In this document: piece after piece, positions 31,435-39,971 of the stretch
Layout: each line of letters starts with the position of its first letter
Position numbering within the stretch: position 1 is the first letter of the stretch
NCBI RefSeq assembly: GCF_035994945.1
Contig: NZ_CP108677.1
Location: 4,092,001-4,156,000 of the forward strand
Direction: 5' to 3'
DNA length: 64,000 nucleotides
DNA from: Streptomyces sp. NBC_01216
GTDB lineage: Bacteria > Actinomycetota > Actinomycetes > Streptomycetales > Streptomycetaceae
Notes under the pieces: generated by a model
Database searches by the model: none
Told to the model about the DNA's origin: nothing
What the model saw: only the letters and a program-made list of their open reading frames with translations
Position numbers and translations under genes: made by a program

Positions 31435-33174
31435 ATGCTCGATCACCTGATCAGGGGGGCCACCGTCGTGGACGGCACCGGCGCCCCCGCCCGCGTCGCC
31501 GACGTCGGGATACGGGGCGGGCGGATCGCCGTCCTCGCCGAGCCGGGCACCACCACCGAGGAGACCGCCGGCCAGGAGGACGCCACGGGCCTCGTCCTCG
31601 CCCCCGGCTTCGTCGACCCGCACACCCACTACGACGCCCAGCTCTTCTGGGACCCCTTCGCCACCCCCTCCATGAACCACGGCGTCACCACCGTCGCCGG
31701 CGGCAACTGCGGCTTCACCCTGGCACCGCTCCACCCCGGCCGGCCCGAGGACGCCGACTACACCCGGCGCATGATGTCCAAGGTCGAGGGCATGTCCCTC
31801 AAGGCCCTCGAGGAAGGCGTCGACTGGACCTGGTCCTCCTTCGCCGAGTACCTCGACGCCCTCGAAGGCCGGATCGCCGTCAACGCCGGCTTCATGGTCG
31901 GGCACTGCGCCCTGCGCCGGTACGCGATGGGCACCGACGCCGTCGGCGGCCGGGCCACCGAGAGCGGGCTGCGGGAGATGGAGAGCCTCCTCCACGAGGC
32001 CCTGGACGCCGGCGCCTGGGGGCTGTCCACCACCCAGTCCGCTACCCACTCCGACGGGGACGGCGCCCCCGTCGCCTCCCGGCACGCCACCCCCGCGGAG
32101 CTCGTCACGCTCTCCCGGGTGGTCGGCGCGCACGAGGGCACCCAGCTGGAGGCCATCCTCGCCGGCTGTCTCGACCGGTTCTCCGACGCCGAGATCGACC
32201 TCTTCGTCGAGATGACGGCGGCGGCCGGCCGACCACTGAACTGGAACGTCCTCACCATCGACGCCGCCGTCCCCGAACGGGTCCCGCGCCAGCTTCTTGC
32301 CTCCGCACGCGCCCGCGAGGCCGGCGGCCGGATCGTCGCCCTCACCATGCCCATCCTGACCCCGATGAACATGTCCCTCGGCACCTTCTGCGCCCTCAAC
32401 CTCATCCCCGGCTGGGGGGAGATCCTCTCCCTCCCCGTGCCCGAGCGGATCAGCCGGCTGCGCGACCCGCGGGTGCGGGCGGAGATGCTGCGCCGCGCCG
32501 GCTCACGCGAGGCCGGGGTCTTCCGGCGCCTCGCCCACTTCGGCCGGTACGTCATCGGCGACACCTACAGCCCCGCGAACCACGGCCTCACCGGACGGGT
32601 CGTCGGGGACATCGCCGCCGAACGCGGCCAGGACGCCTTCCAGTGCCTGGTCGAGATCTGCGCCCACGACGACCTGCGCACCGTGCTCTGGCCGATGCCC
32701 TCCGACAACGACCCGGCCTCCTGGGAGCTGCGCCGTGAGACATGGGAGCACGAGGACGTGATGCTGGGAGGCTCCGACGCCGGCGCCCACCTGGACCGGA
32801 TGTGCGGGGCGCCGTACACCACCCGTTTCCTCGGCGACTGCCTGCGCGGCCGGAAGCTGCTGCCGCTGGAGCGCGCGGTGAGGATGCTCAGCGACGACCC
32901 CGCCCGGCTCTTCGGGCTGCGCGAGCGGGGCCGGATCGCGGAGGGCTACCACGCGGACCTGGTCCTCTTCGACCCCGAGCGGATCGACGCGGGCCCGGCC
33001 ACCCTGGTGCACGACCTGCCCGCTGACAGTCCCCGGCTCGACTCCCGGGCCGTCGGCATCGTCTCCGTCCGCGTCAACGGTGCCGAGACCGTCCGCGACG
33101 ACCGGGTGACCGGGGCGGTCCCCGGCCGGGTGCTGCGCTCCGGCCGGGACACGAGGACGGTGCCGACGCGATGA
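31435..33174 (+). CDS. N-acyl-D-amino-acid deacylase-like amidohydrolase
   Basis: A protein of 579 residues, ATG after AGGAAAGGGA. The composite beta-sandwich plus TIM barrel of the D-aminoacylase group is visible: an N-terminal DHLIRGATVVDGTG strand, the metal-binding DPHTHYDAQ (His63, His65), GNCGFTLAP, MVGHCALRRYAMG, a late GGSDAGAHLDRM, and the C-terminal GYHADLVLFDPERI. It should hydrolyse an amide or a cyclic lactam-like bond; acyl-amino acid activity is the default annotation, not a proven role. It overlaps the aldehyde dehydrogenase gene by 4 bp (ATGA), so they are co-translated. Confidence 0.83.
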   Translation: MLDHLIRGATVVDGTGAPARVADVGIRGGRIAVLAEPGTTTEETAGQEDATGLVLAPGFVDPHTHYDAQLFWDPFATPSMNHGVTTVAGGNCGFTLAPLHPGRPEDADYTRRMMSKVEGMSLKALEEGVDWTWSSFAEYLDALEGRIAVNAGFMVGHCALRRYAMGTDAVGGRATESGLREMESLLHEALDAGAWGLSTTQSATHSDGDGAPVASRHATPAELVTLSRVVGAHEGTQLEAILAGCLDRFSDAEIDLFVEMTAAAGRPLNWNVLTIDAAVPERVPRQLLASARAREAGGRIVALTMPILTPMNMSLGTFCALNLIPGWGEILSLPVPERISRLRDPRVRAEMLRRAGSREAGVFRRLAHFGRYVIGDTYSPANHGLTGRVVGDIAAERGQDAFQCLVEICAHDDLRTVLWPMPSDNDPASWELRRETWEHEDVMLGGSDAGAHLDRMCGAPYTTRFLGDCLRGRKLLPLERAVRMLSDDPARLFGLRERGRIAEGYHADLVLFDPERIDAGPATLVHDLPADSPRLDSRAVGIVSVRVNGAETVRDDRVTGAVPGRVLRSGRDTRTVPTR

Positions 33175-34628
33175 CCCGTACCGAGCGGCTCCTCATCGGC
33201 GGCGCGTGGACCGAGCCCGACGCGGGCTACTACGAGGTGGTCGACCCGGCCACCGAGGAGGTCGTCGGGCTCGCCCCCGAGGCGTCCCGGGCCCAGGTGC
33301 ACGAGGCCGCGGCGGCGGCCCGCGGCGCCTTCGACGCATGGTCCCGCAGCAAGCCGGAGGAGCGGGCCGCGATCCTCGACCGCGCCGCGGACGTGATGGC
33401 CCGCGACGCCGAGCGCCACACCGTCCTCGCCCAGGCCGAGACCGGGGCGACCACCGCGACCGCCCGCGGGATGCAGGTCGCCGTCGGCGTCTCCCGCTTC
33501 CGGCGGTACGCCCGCGGCGCCCTGGAGCCGGTCGAGCGGGCGCTGCCCCCGCAGATCAACGAGGCGGGTCCGATGGGACGGGCCGGGGTCTTCGGCGCGG
33601 TGGCGGCGCGCCGCGCGGTCGGTGTGGTCAGCTGCGTCACCTCGTACAACAACCCCTGGGCCAACCCGGCGGGCAAGATCGCCCCGGCGCTCGCCATGGG
33701 CAACACCGTCGTGGTGAAGCCCGCCCCGCAGGACCCGCTGTCCGTGTACGCGATGGCGCGGGCCCTGGAGGAGGCCGGCGTCCCGCCCGGTGTGGTCAAC
33801 GTCGTCACCGGTTCCGCGGCGGCGGTGGGCGAGGCGGCGGTCGACTCCCCCGACGTCGACATGGTGTCCTTCACCGGCTCCACGGCCGTCGGGCAGCGCA
33901 TCGGCGAGGTCTGCGGCCGGGAGCTGAAGCGACAGCTCATGGAGCTGGGCGGAAAGGGCGCGGCGATCGTCCTCGACGACGCCGACCTGGACTCCGCGGT
34001 GCGGGGCATCGGGACCACCTTCGCCTTCTACAGCGGACAGATATGCACGGCCCCGACGCGGGTGCTGGCCCAGCGCGGGATCTACGAACGGCTGGTCGAG
34101 CGGCTGGCCGGCGCCGTGTCGTTCATGAGGGTCGGCGACCCGCGCGCGCGAGGTACGGTCGTCGGTCCGGTGATCTCGGCGGCCCATCGCGACCGGGTGG
34201 AGTCGTACGTCGCACTCGGCCGTGAGGAGGGCGCCCGGGTGGTCGCCGGCGGTGAGCGTCCCGACCTCGCGCGCGGGTTCTACGTGGCGCCCACCCTGCT
34301 GGCCGACTGCACGAACCGGATGCGGGTGGTCCGGGAGGAGGTCTTCGGTCCGGTCGTGGTGGTCGTGCCCGTCGACGACGAGGAGGAGGCCGTCGCGCTG
34401 GCGAACGACAGCGACTACGGGCTGATCGACTACGTCTGGTCCGGCGACGTGGCCCGCGCGTTCCGCGTCGCGGCGCGGCTGCGGGCCGGCGGGGTCGGCG
34501 TGAACACCGTCGGCCGGAACATGGAGGCGCCGTTCGGAGGGTTCAAGAAGAGCGGTGTGGGCCGGGACGTGGGCTCGTACGCCCTGCACGCCTACAGCGA
34601 GCTCCAGGCGGTGGTCTGGCCCGGCTGA
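33171..34628 (+). CDS. NAD(P)-dependent aldehyde dehydrogenase
   Basis: A protein of 485 residues starting within the stop of the preceding gene. Family landmarks: coenzyme segment NNPWANPAGKIAPALAMGNTVVVKPA, the GSTAVGQRIGE loop, MELGGKGA with the general-base Glu near 258, catalytic Cys292 in SGQICTAPTR, and the C-terminal APFGGFKKSGVGRD. It oxidises an aldehyde to an acid, probably one produced by the LLM oxidoreductases or the retro-aldolase step. It is the last clear gene of the operator-controlled block. Confidence 0.88.
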   Translation: MTRTERLLIGGAWTEPDAGYYEVVDPATEEVVGLAPEASRAQVHEAAAAARGAFDAWSRSKPEERAAILDRAADVMARDAERHTVLAQAETGATTATARGMQVAVGVSRFRRYARGALEPVERALPPQINEAGPMGRAGVFGAVAARRAVGVVSCVTSYNNPWANPAGKIAPALAMGNTVVVKPAPQDPLSVYAMARALEEAGVPPGVVNVVTGSAAAVGEAAVDSPDVDMVSFTGSTAVGQRIGEVCGRELKRQLMELGGKGAAIVLDDADLDSAVRGIGTTFAFYSGQICTAPTRVLAQRGIYERLVERLAGAVSFMRVGDPRARGTVVGPVISAAHRDRVESYVALGREEGARVVAGGERPDLARGFYVAPTLLADCTNRMRVVREEVFGPVVVVVPVDDEEEAVALANDSDYGLIDYVWSGDVARAFRVAARLRAGGVGVNTVGRNMEAPFGGFKKSGVGRDVGSYALHAYSELQAVVWPG

Positions 34629-34754
34629 CCACCGTCGGACGGCGGCCGGGAAAGCCCCCCGGGAAAATTCGGAGACGGGTGGATGCACGGCCCCAGGCCG
34701 GAGGCACGGCAGGGGGCGTCCCCGCCTCGGGCGCCGGCCGGGGGGCCGGCGGGC

Positions 34755-34961
34755 TCAGCGGCCGGGCAGGAGGCTCTGGACCATCGCGTTGGCGGGCGGC
34801 AGGTCGGCCGGGGCCGGCTGCTTCTTCCCGGGGTCGAGGACACCGCTCAGCGGGACGACCGTGGACAGGCCGAGGTCGCTCTCGGCGACTGCGGTCCCGG
34901 CGGAACCGAGGGTGCCGGCCAGGCTGAGACCGGCCAGGGCCAGGGGGAGGATCTTCTTCAT
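34755..34961 (-). CDS. Small secreted protein, unknown function
   Basis: A protein of 68 residues. A signal peptide (KKILPLALAGLSLAGTLGSAGTAVA) covers residues about 2-27; the mature part is about 40 residues, Pro/Leu-rich, without cysteines or known motifs. There is no strong ribosome-binding site before ATG 34961. It is not a chaplin or rodlin by sequence. The clear signal peptide is the main reason to accept it as a gene. Confidence 0.55.
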   Translation of the reverse strand: MKKILPLALAGLSLAGTLGSAGTAVAESDLGLSTVVPLSGVLDPGKKQPAPADLPPANAMVQSLLPGR

Positions 34962-35064
34962 GCCCGGACCAACGGCCTCGGGAGCCGACCGGTTACGGCC
35001 GTACCGGAAGACCGGCTTCCGTCCGGAGGGCGGCGCCGGTCCGCGACAGGCGGCTCCGCACCGG

Positions 35065-35844
35065 TCAGGCCACCGGCCCGTCCGGTGCGACGGGCTCCCC
35101 GATCAGGGCCGTGCCGACCGTGCGGAACCCGAGCCGGCCGTAGAGCCGGGCCACGTCCGCGTCCGAGGCCGTCAGGAAGACCGTCTCCACCCCGAGGGCG
35201 CGGGCGTCCGCGACCAGCGCGGCGGTGACCGCGAGCCCCAGACCCCGGCGGCGGGCGGACGGCAGGGTGCCGACGCCGACGATCTCCGAGACGGCCCCGA
35301 CGGGCTGGTGCTGCCCCGCCGAGAGCGCGCCGCCCTCCGCGTCCAGGGCGGCGGCGAGCCGGGTCGCCCCCTCCGCCAGCCGTACCGCGACGCCGGCGAC
35401 GGCCGAGGGCGAGGCCGCCGCGCCGAAGGCCGCGTACGGCGCGGCGACCGCGCTCGGCAAGGCCGGATCGCCGGCACCCACCATGCGCACGGTCACCCCC
35501 TCGGGCAGGGCGGACGCCCCGTCCTCGGGCGAGCCCGCCAGGACCATCAGCGGATGCTCGTGCACCGCCAGCCCACTCTCCTCGACGGCGGCCCGCAGCC
35601 CCGGCGTCGTCTCGGCCACCCACTCGAACGCCTCGGGCGCCCCCAGCTCCCGCTGTCGTGCCCGCACCCGGTCCACCTCGGCCGCCGTCACCTCCCCGGA
35701 CCACCCGAGCGCGGGCCGGGCGTAGTAAGGCCAGCCGTCTCCCTCCCGGACGAACAGGGTCAGCGGCCCGAAGTCCTCGGCGCGGGCGGCGGACCGGGGG
35801 GCGGCGTCGTAGTAGGTCTCGAGTCGGTGCAGCATGGGGCTCAT
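35065..35844 (-). CDS. GNAT-family N-acetyltransferase
   Basis: A protein of 259 residues from ATG 35844 (35835 is an alternative; neither has a good ribosome-binding site). The C-terminal half is the acetyl-CoA-binding GNAT fold with the motif VGTLPSARRRGLGLAVTAAL near residues 195-215 and ARLYGRLGFRTVGT near the end. The N-terminal 120 residues are a second, degenerate domain, as often seen in Streptomyces GNAT proteins. The acceptor substrate is unknown. It is divergent from the second GNAT gene. Confidence 0.78.
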   Translation of the reverse strand: MSPMLHRLETYYDAAPRSAARAEDFGPLTLFVREGDGWPYYARPALGWSGEVTAAEVDRVRARQRELGAPEAFEWVAETTPGLRAAVEESGLAVHEHPLMVLAGSPEDGASALPEGVTVRMVGAGDPALPSAVAAPYAAFGAAASPSAVAGVAVRLAEGATRLAAALDAEGGALSAGQHQPVGAVSEIVGVGTLPSARRRGLGLAVTAALVADARALGVETVFLTASDADVARLYGRLGFRTVGTALIGEPVAPDGPVA

Positions 35845-36007
35845 CCAAGCACCGGACCCGGCAGGCCCGTCGGGACGTGGCGCGATCCGGTGGGGATTCC
35901 CGGGCGCCCACCGCACCGGCCGCCCGGGACACCGCACCGGCCGCCCGGGACAGCGCACCGGCCGCCCGGGGAGCCGGCGGCCGTCCGGGTGCGGGACGAT
36001 GGGGGAC

Positions 36008-36541
36008 ATGACCGAGATCCGCACCCCCCGCCTCCTCCTCCGACGCTGGACCGACGACGACCTCGTCCCCATGGCCGAGATCAACGCCGACCCCGAGGTC
36101 ATGCGCTGGATCGGCGACGGCTCCGTCCGCGATCTGGAGCAGACCGCCGAGGACATCGAGCGGTGGGAGGAGGAGTGGGACGACGAGGGCTTCGGTCTCT
36201 TCGCCGTCGAACTGCTCGGGTCCGGCGAGCTCATCGGTTTCACCGGACTGTCCGTCCCCGACTTCCTGCCCGAGGTACTGCCCGCCGTGGAGATCGGCTG
36301 GCGTCTCGGCCGGCCCTTCTGGGGGCAGGGATACGCCTCCGAAGCGGCGCACGCCGCGCTCGAGTTCGCTCTCCAGGACCGCGGACTGGACCACGTGATC
36401 AGCATCGCGCACATCAGCGACACGGCCTCCGAGAACGTCATGCGCAAGCTCGGCATGACCTCCGTGCGCGAGACCGAGCACCCCGTGTTCGGCGTGCCGC
36501 TGCGGGTACACACCATCGACCTCACCGAGTACGCGGGCTGA
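36008..36541 (+). CDS. GNAT-family acetyltransferase, RimJ/RimL-like
   Basis: A protein of 177 residues. It begins with TPRLLLRRWTDDDL, and carries IGWRLGRPFWGQGYASEAAHAAL and a late SENVMRKLGM, all typical of the RimJ/RimL branch that acetylates N-terminal or small-molecule amines. ATG 36008 is chosen by family start; 35999 is an alternative in the same frame. It ends just before a hairpin terminator and the VOC gene fragment interrupted by the integrated element. Confidence 0.82.
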   Translation: MTEIRTPRLLLRRWTDDDLVPMAEINADPEVMRWIGDGSVRDLEQTAEDIERWEEEWDDEGFGLFAVELLGSGELIGFTGLSVPDFLPEVLPAVEIGWRLGRPFWGQGYASEAAHAALEFALQDRGLDHVISIAHISDTASENVMRKLGMTSVRETEHPVFGVPLRVHTIDLTEYAG

Positions 36542-36559
36542 CTCCCCGGGGCACCGCGC

Positions 36560-36593
36560 GGGTGTGTCCTGGCGGGACCGCCGGGACACACCC
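36560..36593. terminator. Hairpin terminator
   Basis: GGGTGTGTCC (36560-36569) pairs with GGACACACCC (36584-36593). It lies between the GNAT gene and the convergent VOC gene 3' end. Confidence 0.8.
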
Positions 36594-36595
36594 GG

Positions 36596-36649
36596 TCACA
36601 GCGGCCGCAGCCGGGTGCGCAGGAGGCAGAACTCGTTGCCCTCCGGGTC
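36596..36649 (-). pseudogene. C-terminal fragment of a VOC/glyoxalase-fold gene split by the integrative element
   Basis: Read on the minus strand from 36649: Asp-Pro-Glu-Gly-Asn-Glu-Phe-Cys-Leu-Leu, then RTRLRPL and TGA (36598-36596). This is the usual C-terminal metal-site strand of VOC proteins (GNEFCLL). It continues in frame from the Asp codon at 45660-45658 of the 45631-45999 gene if the element is removed, restoring a protein of about 130 residues. Confidence 0.93.
36645..36649. other. attL core of the serine-integrase element (GGGTC)
   Basis: GGGTC is shared with the right junction at 45656-45660. To the left is VOC gene sequence; to the right is element sequence TCCCAACAC. The integrase starts 38 bp to the right. 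Confidence 0.88.
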
Positions 36650-36686
36650 TCCCAACACTCCGTTCTAGCGGTTCTGGAGTGTCGGC

Positions 36687-38504
36687 ATGGTGGCATCGGT
36701 CCTGGTCAAGCCCGGTAGCGGGAACCCGTCCGTCCCTACACAGGGGATGACGACCAGCACCCCAAGGAACCCGCTCGGGGGCACGGTCTACACCGAGACC
36801 CTTCGGGGTGTGCGGTGCGTCCGGCTCTCCGTACTCACTGACGAGACCACCAGTCCCGAGCGGCAGCGCGAGGCAGACGACATAGCCGCGGCAGCGCTCA
36901 ACATCGACTTTGGCGAGGGTGACGGGCTCCGCGAAGCCGTGGACCTTGACGTGTCCGCGAGCAAGGTTTCCCCGTTCGACCGTCCCGCCCTCGGGTCGTG
37001 GCTCGCCCGTCCGGACGAGTTCGACGTGTTGGTGTGGTGGCGCTTTGACCGTGCCATCCGGTCCATGGGCGACATGCACGACCTAGCCAAGTGGGCAAAG
37101 GCTCATCGAAAGATGCTCGTCTTTGCCGAGGGCATCGGCGGGGGTCGTCTTACGTTCGACTTCCGCAACCCCATGGACCCCACGTCTGAACTCATGATGA
37201 TGATGCTTGCCTTTGCCGCGCAGGTGGAGGCACAGAGCATCAAGGACCGGGTAACCGGTGCCATGGCGGCAATCCGCAAGATGCCGCTTCGATGGCGCGG
37301 TGGTGGTCGTCCCCCGTACGGCTACATGCCCGCCCCCATGCCCAAGGAACACGGCGGTATCGGCTGGACGCTGGTGCCCGACCCGGACGCCATGACGATC
37401 ATTGAGCGCATCGTTCGTGAGCTGTTGGACGGCCAGACCGTTTCGGCTATCGCCGTTGGGCTCAATGCCGATGGCAAGCCGAGCCCGCGCGATCACTGGG
37501 CAGTGAAGAACGGGCGCGAGACCGGCGGCAAGACTGGCGGAGTCAAGGGCAACACCAAAGACGCGTTTCTTTGGAACCCGACCGTTCTTACGCGGATGCT
37601 CCGCAACGAAACGTTGCTCGGCTGGAAGATGCACCGGGGCAAGCCCGTCCGGGATGCCGAGGGCAGCCCCCTCATGCAGACGGAACAGCCGATCATGACC
37701 CGCGAGGAGTTCGACCGGATCGGCAAGGTTCTCGACTCGCGGAGCATTGATAACCGGGACCGTAAGGACACGGACGCACTGCTGTTGCGCGTGATCCACT
37801 GCGCGCACTGCGGGGGCCGTATGTACCTGAACAAGCAAGAGAACAAGCAACGCCCGGTGTACAAGTGCAACCCGTACGCACGCGGGTTCAAGTGCGACCG
37901 CTCCGCGAACATCCGGGGCGATTGGGCGGACGAGTACGTGAGCGCCGAGTTCCTGCGGCTGGTCGGCTCCGTCCAGACGACACACGTAGTCGAGATCCCC
38001 GGCTATGACCCCGAGCCCGAGCTACGCGCCACCCTCGCCGAGTTCAACGAGCACCAGGCGCAAGGGGGGCGGCAGAAGTCGAACCACGCGCGCCAAGCCT
38101 GGCAGGACCGCGCGGATGCCCTGGACGCACGCATTGCCGACCTTGAGACCCGAGAGAAGCGCGAGGCACAGCGCATCGTGACCCCCACGGGCCGCACGTT
38201 CGCCGACGAGTGGGCGGAGAAGGACACTGCGGGCCGGCGAGCCATGCTCATTGAAGCCGGGGTTCGGCTGGACGTACGGCGCGGCACCCGTGGCGGGTGG
38301 CGGAAGCTGGACACGTCCCGCGTGGACTTCCACATGCACGGAGAGCTGGACCCCGCCGCGGAAGCCGCTACCGATACAGCCGGGGACCAGGACGCCGAAG
38401 CCCGCAACGATGCACCCCCGGCACCGGGCAGCACCGCCCGGCTCGTCCCCGAGACCGCCCCGGTTGCCGATTCCGTCCCCGAGCTGGTGCCGCTCGCTGC
38501 ATAG
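36687..38504 (+). CDS. Large serine recombinase (integrase)
   Basis: A protein of 605 residues. The N-terminal catalytic domain has the nucleophile Ser in CVRLSVLTDETTSPERQ (near residues 47-63), LVWWRFDRAIRS, and MMLAFAAQVEAQSIKDRV. The recombinase domain follows (PPYGYMP, ILVGLNADG-like region). A zinc ribbon (HCAHCGGRMY near residue 371, then CNPYARGFKC) leads to a coiled coil (about 450-500) and an acidic/Pro tail. It would catalyse attP x attB integration into the VOC gene; excision would need a directionality factor not recognised here. ATG 36687 is used; ATG 36747 is a possible shorter start. Confidence 0.93.
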   Translation: MVASVLVKPGSGNPSVPTQGMTTSTPRNPLGGTVYTETLRGVRCVRLSVLTDETTSPERQREADDIAAAALNIDFGEGDGLREAVDLDVSASKVSPFDRPALGSWLARPDEFDVLVWWRFDRAIRSMGDMHDLAKWAKAHRKMLVFAEGIGGGRLTFDFRNPMDPTSELMMMMLAFAAQVEAQSIKDRVTGAMAAIRKMPLRWRGGGRPPYGYMPAPMPKEHGGIGWTLVPDPDAMTIIERIVRELLDGQTVSAIAVGLNADGKPSPRDHWAVKNGRETGGKTGGVKGNTKDAFLWNPTVLTRMLRNETLLGWKMHRGKPVRDAEGSPLMQTEQPIMTREEFDRIGKVLDSRSIDNRDRKDTDALLLRVIHCAHCGGRMYLNKQENKQRPVYKCNPYARGFKCDRSANIRGDWADEYVSAEFLRLVGSVQTTHVVEIPGYDPEPELRATLAEFNEHQAQGGRQKSNHARQAWQDRADALDARIADLETREKREAQRIVTPTGRTFADEWAEKDTAGRRAMLIEAGVRLDVRRGTRGGWRKLDTSRVDFHMHGELDPAAEAATDTAGDQDAEARNDAPPAPGSTARLVPETAPVADSVPELVPLAA

Positions 38505-38605
38505 CCCTCGGTAGGCTCGGACTGCCCCCGGCCAGAATGGAGCGTCGGGGGTAGGGGCGGTGCCTTACAGGGGTAACCCTGGGATGCAGTACGACCGCCC
38601 CGACC

Positions 38606-38637
38606 AAGCCCCGGTAGTCCATGGACCGCCGGGGCTT
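38606..38637 (+). terminator. Intrinsic terminator after the integrase
   Basis: AAGCCCCGG (38606-38614) pairs with CCGGGGCTT (38629-38637), followed by T residues. Confidence 0.8.
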
Positions 38638-38700
38638 TCCCATGCCCGCAGACGGCCGTATGGGGCTCGCCGAGCGGCAGCCGGACCGGCGGGCGGAGCC

Positions 38701-38790
38701 ATGGCGATATGACGGTTAGAGGGGTTCTTTTGATTACGTCTAAAAAATAGAGAGAAAACCAAACAGCACGTCCAACCGTCATCCCGCCAT
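38701..38790. repeat. 17-bp inverted repeat around an AT-rich segment
   Basis: ATGGCGATATGACGGTT (38701-38717) and AACCGTCATCCCGCCAT (38774-38790) are inverted copies with two mismatches. The 56 bp between them is AT-rich, with an A-run at 38743-38748. No gene lies here. The region 38505-39452 as a whole holds no convincing protein gene. Confidence 0.75.
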
Positions 38791-38804
38791 GGTCGGCCCC
38801 CCTC

Positions 38805-38982
38805 GGGAATCTGCTGGACCCCACACCACAGTGAGGGACCGAGCGACCGAGCCGAGCCACCGTGCAGCACGGGGCCGGGAATTCGCTGGACCCCACACCA
38901 CAGTGAGGGACCGAACGGACTCCCCGAGCACTCCGCACGGCGGGGGCCGGGAATCCACTGGTCCCCACAACACAGTGAGAGC
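38805..38982 (+). repeat. Three iteron-like direct repeats at exact 72-bp spacing
   Basis: Copies begin at 38805, 38877 and 38949. Each holds GGGAAT-N5-TGG-CCCCACA-CACAGTGAG. Copies 1 and 2 are nearly identical over 38 bp; copy 3 is more diverged and ends about 38982. With the adjacent AT-rich inverted repeat this resembles a protein-binding array, either a replication origin or a control region. Confidence 0.75.
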
Positions 38983-39222
38983 GGGATTACCGCGCACCCC
39001 ACCAGCCCGGAAACGGCGGTCTGAGTGCCCGACTCTCACGAACAGCTCTGCCCGTGCAGCACGCACCCCGAGGGGTGGCCGCAGTGGTCGTGAGGCAGAG
39101 CGCGGGGAGATCACACCGCCCACTAGTAACCGCCCCTTGATCGGGGGTGCCGAACGGGGTTGCAAGCACGTGTGATCTCCCCACAGTGTCCGGACCGGCC
39201 GAGCCGGCGAGGACGACCACCA

Positions 39223-39320
39223 GCCCACATGACCCAATGGAAGAGGTGCGCGGTACCGGCCCCCTTGGGGAGACCCGTACACAATCCGCAGAGTTCCCGG
39301 TTCGACTCCGGGTGTGGGCA
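39223..39320 (+). tRNA. tRNA-like segment, anticodon arm not recognisable
   Basis: A 7-bp acceptor stem, GCCCACA (39223-39229) with TGTGGGC (39313-39319), is perfect. T8 and G9 are present, a D-arm ACC/GGT encloses AATGGAAGA, and a classical T-arm CCCGG-TTCGACT-CCGGG spans 39296-39312. Between them are about 47 nt that I cannot fold into a normal anticodon arm. A GTAC direct repeat (39253-39256, 39277-39280) brackets part of it. It may be a broken or unusual phage-type tRNA. Confidence 0.5.
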
Positions 39321-39370
39321 CTGTGCCATTGACCAGCACGTATGCCGTTCGCACCGAGGGTGACGACGAG

Positions 39371-39433
39371 CACCAGGACGACGAGCACAACGAGCACCAG
39401 GACGACGAGCACAACGAGCACCAGGACGACGAG
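39371..39433 (+). repeat. 24-bp tandem repeat, 2.6 copies
   Basis: The unit CACCAGGACGACGAGCACAA-CGAG starts at 39371 and 39395; a partial copy follows from 39419. Depending on frame it would encode an Asp/Glu/His-rich or Thr/Ser-rich peptide, for example a 31-residue ORF at 39342-39437. No supported start exists, so I list it only as a repeat. Confidence 0.8.
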
Positions 39434-39452
39434 CTAGAGGGGGTGCGGAACC

Positions 39453-39788
39453 GTGCGCTGTATCGACTGCACCGAGCCGGCGACGCACCGCGGACGCTGC
39501 GAGCAACACCACCAGGACTACGGCAAGCGGGCTTCGGTCCGTGCTCGGCGTGCTCGCCGCGCGGTACTGGTCCGGGTGTTCTCGGGGGCCGCTCGTCTCC
39601 GTGCCCTGGTCGGTGTCCGTGGCGGTGCCCGCTGTGCCCGGTGCGGTTCGCTCGTCCTCGCGGACGGGGTGGACGTGGACCATGTGCAGCCGCTCGCCCT
39701 CGGTGGCGAGGACACGGACGGGAACGTTCAGCCGTTGTGCCGTGACTGCCACCGAGGGAAGACGGGCGAGGACTTCACCGGGCCGTGA
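39453..39788 (+). CDS. HNH endonuclease 1
   Basis: A protein of 111 residues with GTG start 8 nt after GAGGGGG. An N-terminal zinc-binding Cys set (CIDCTEPATHRGRCEQHH) is followed by a classical HNH core: CARCGS, VDVDHVQPLALGGED, and NVQPLCRDCHRGK. It should bind a metal and nick or cut DNA. In actinophages, short HNH proteins sit beside terminase genes and aid packaging; no terminase is seen here. Its stop region overlaps by 14 bp with a convergent small membrane gene. Confidence 0.88.
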   Translation: MRCIDCTEPATHRGRCEQHHQDYGKRASVRARRARRAVLVRVFSGAARLRALVGVRGGARCARCGSLVLADGVDVDHVQPLALGGEDTDGNVQPLCRDCHRGKTGEDFTGP

Positions 39789-39921
39789 GCCACGCGGCGA
39801 GACCGCTTCCCGCGACTGTGGCGAGAGCTGCCACCAGCCATCCGGGGACGCGCTGAATCGTTAAGTGCAGCCCGCCGCAGCGGAGTTCGAACGCAGGGTG
39901 TTGTTCACGGTCGCTCGGCAT
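39775..39921 (-). CDS. Small single-pass membrane protein
   Basis: A protein of 48 residues. ATG 39921 follows AGAGG at good spacing, so this start is preferred over 39978. Residues about 1-25 are soluble (HPAFELRCGGLHLTIQRVP) and about 27-46 form one transmembrane helix ending in LTAR. Similar tiny proteins with RCGGLHLT-QRVP are, as I recall, widespread in Streptomyces, often near mobile genes. Function unknown. Confidence 0.65.
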   Translation of the reverse strand: MPSDREQHPAFELRCGGLHLTIQRVPGWLVAALATVAGSGLAAWLTAR

Positions 39922-39971
39922 GACTACCTCTCGTCGGTTGGCTGCCAGGGGAGCACGGGGATAGGCGAGAA

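Noticed and set aside
38805..38982. CRISPR array
   Set aside because: Only three copies, 72-bp period, degenerate third copy, no cas genes. The units fit iterons better.
39223..39320. Normal tRNA-Pro or tRNA-Sec
   Set aside because: Putting T33 at 39265 or 39266 gives Pro-like anticodons, but the stem does not pair; the tRNA-Sec 8-bp acceptor and UCA anticodon are absent.
39342..39437. A 31-residue Thr/Ser/Arg peptide gene
   Set aside because: ATG and stop are in place but there is no ribosome-binding site, and the sequence is wholly a tandem repeat.
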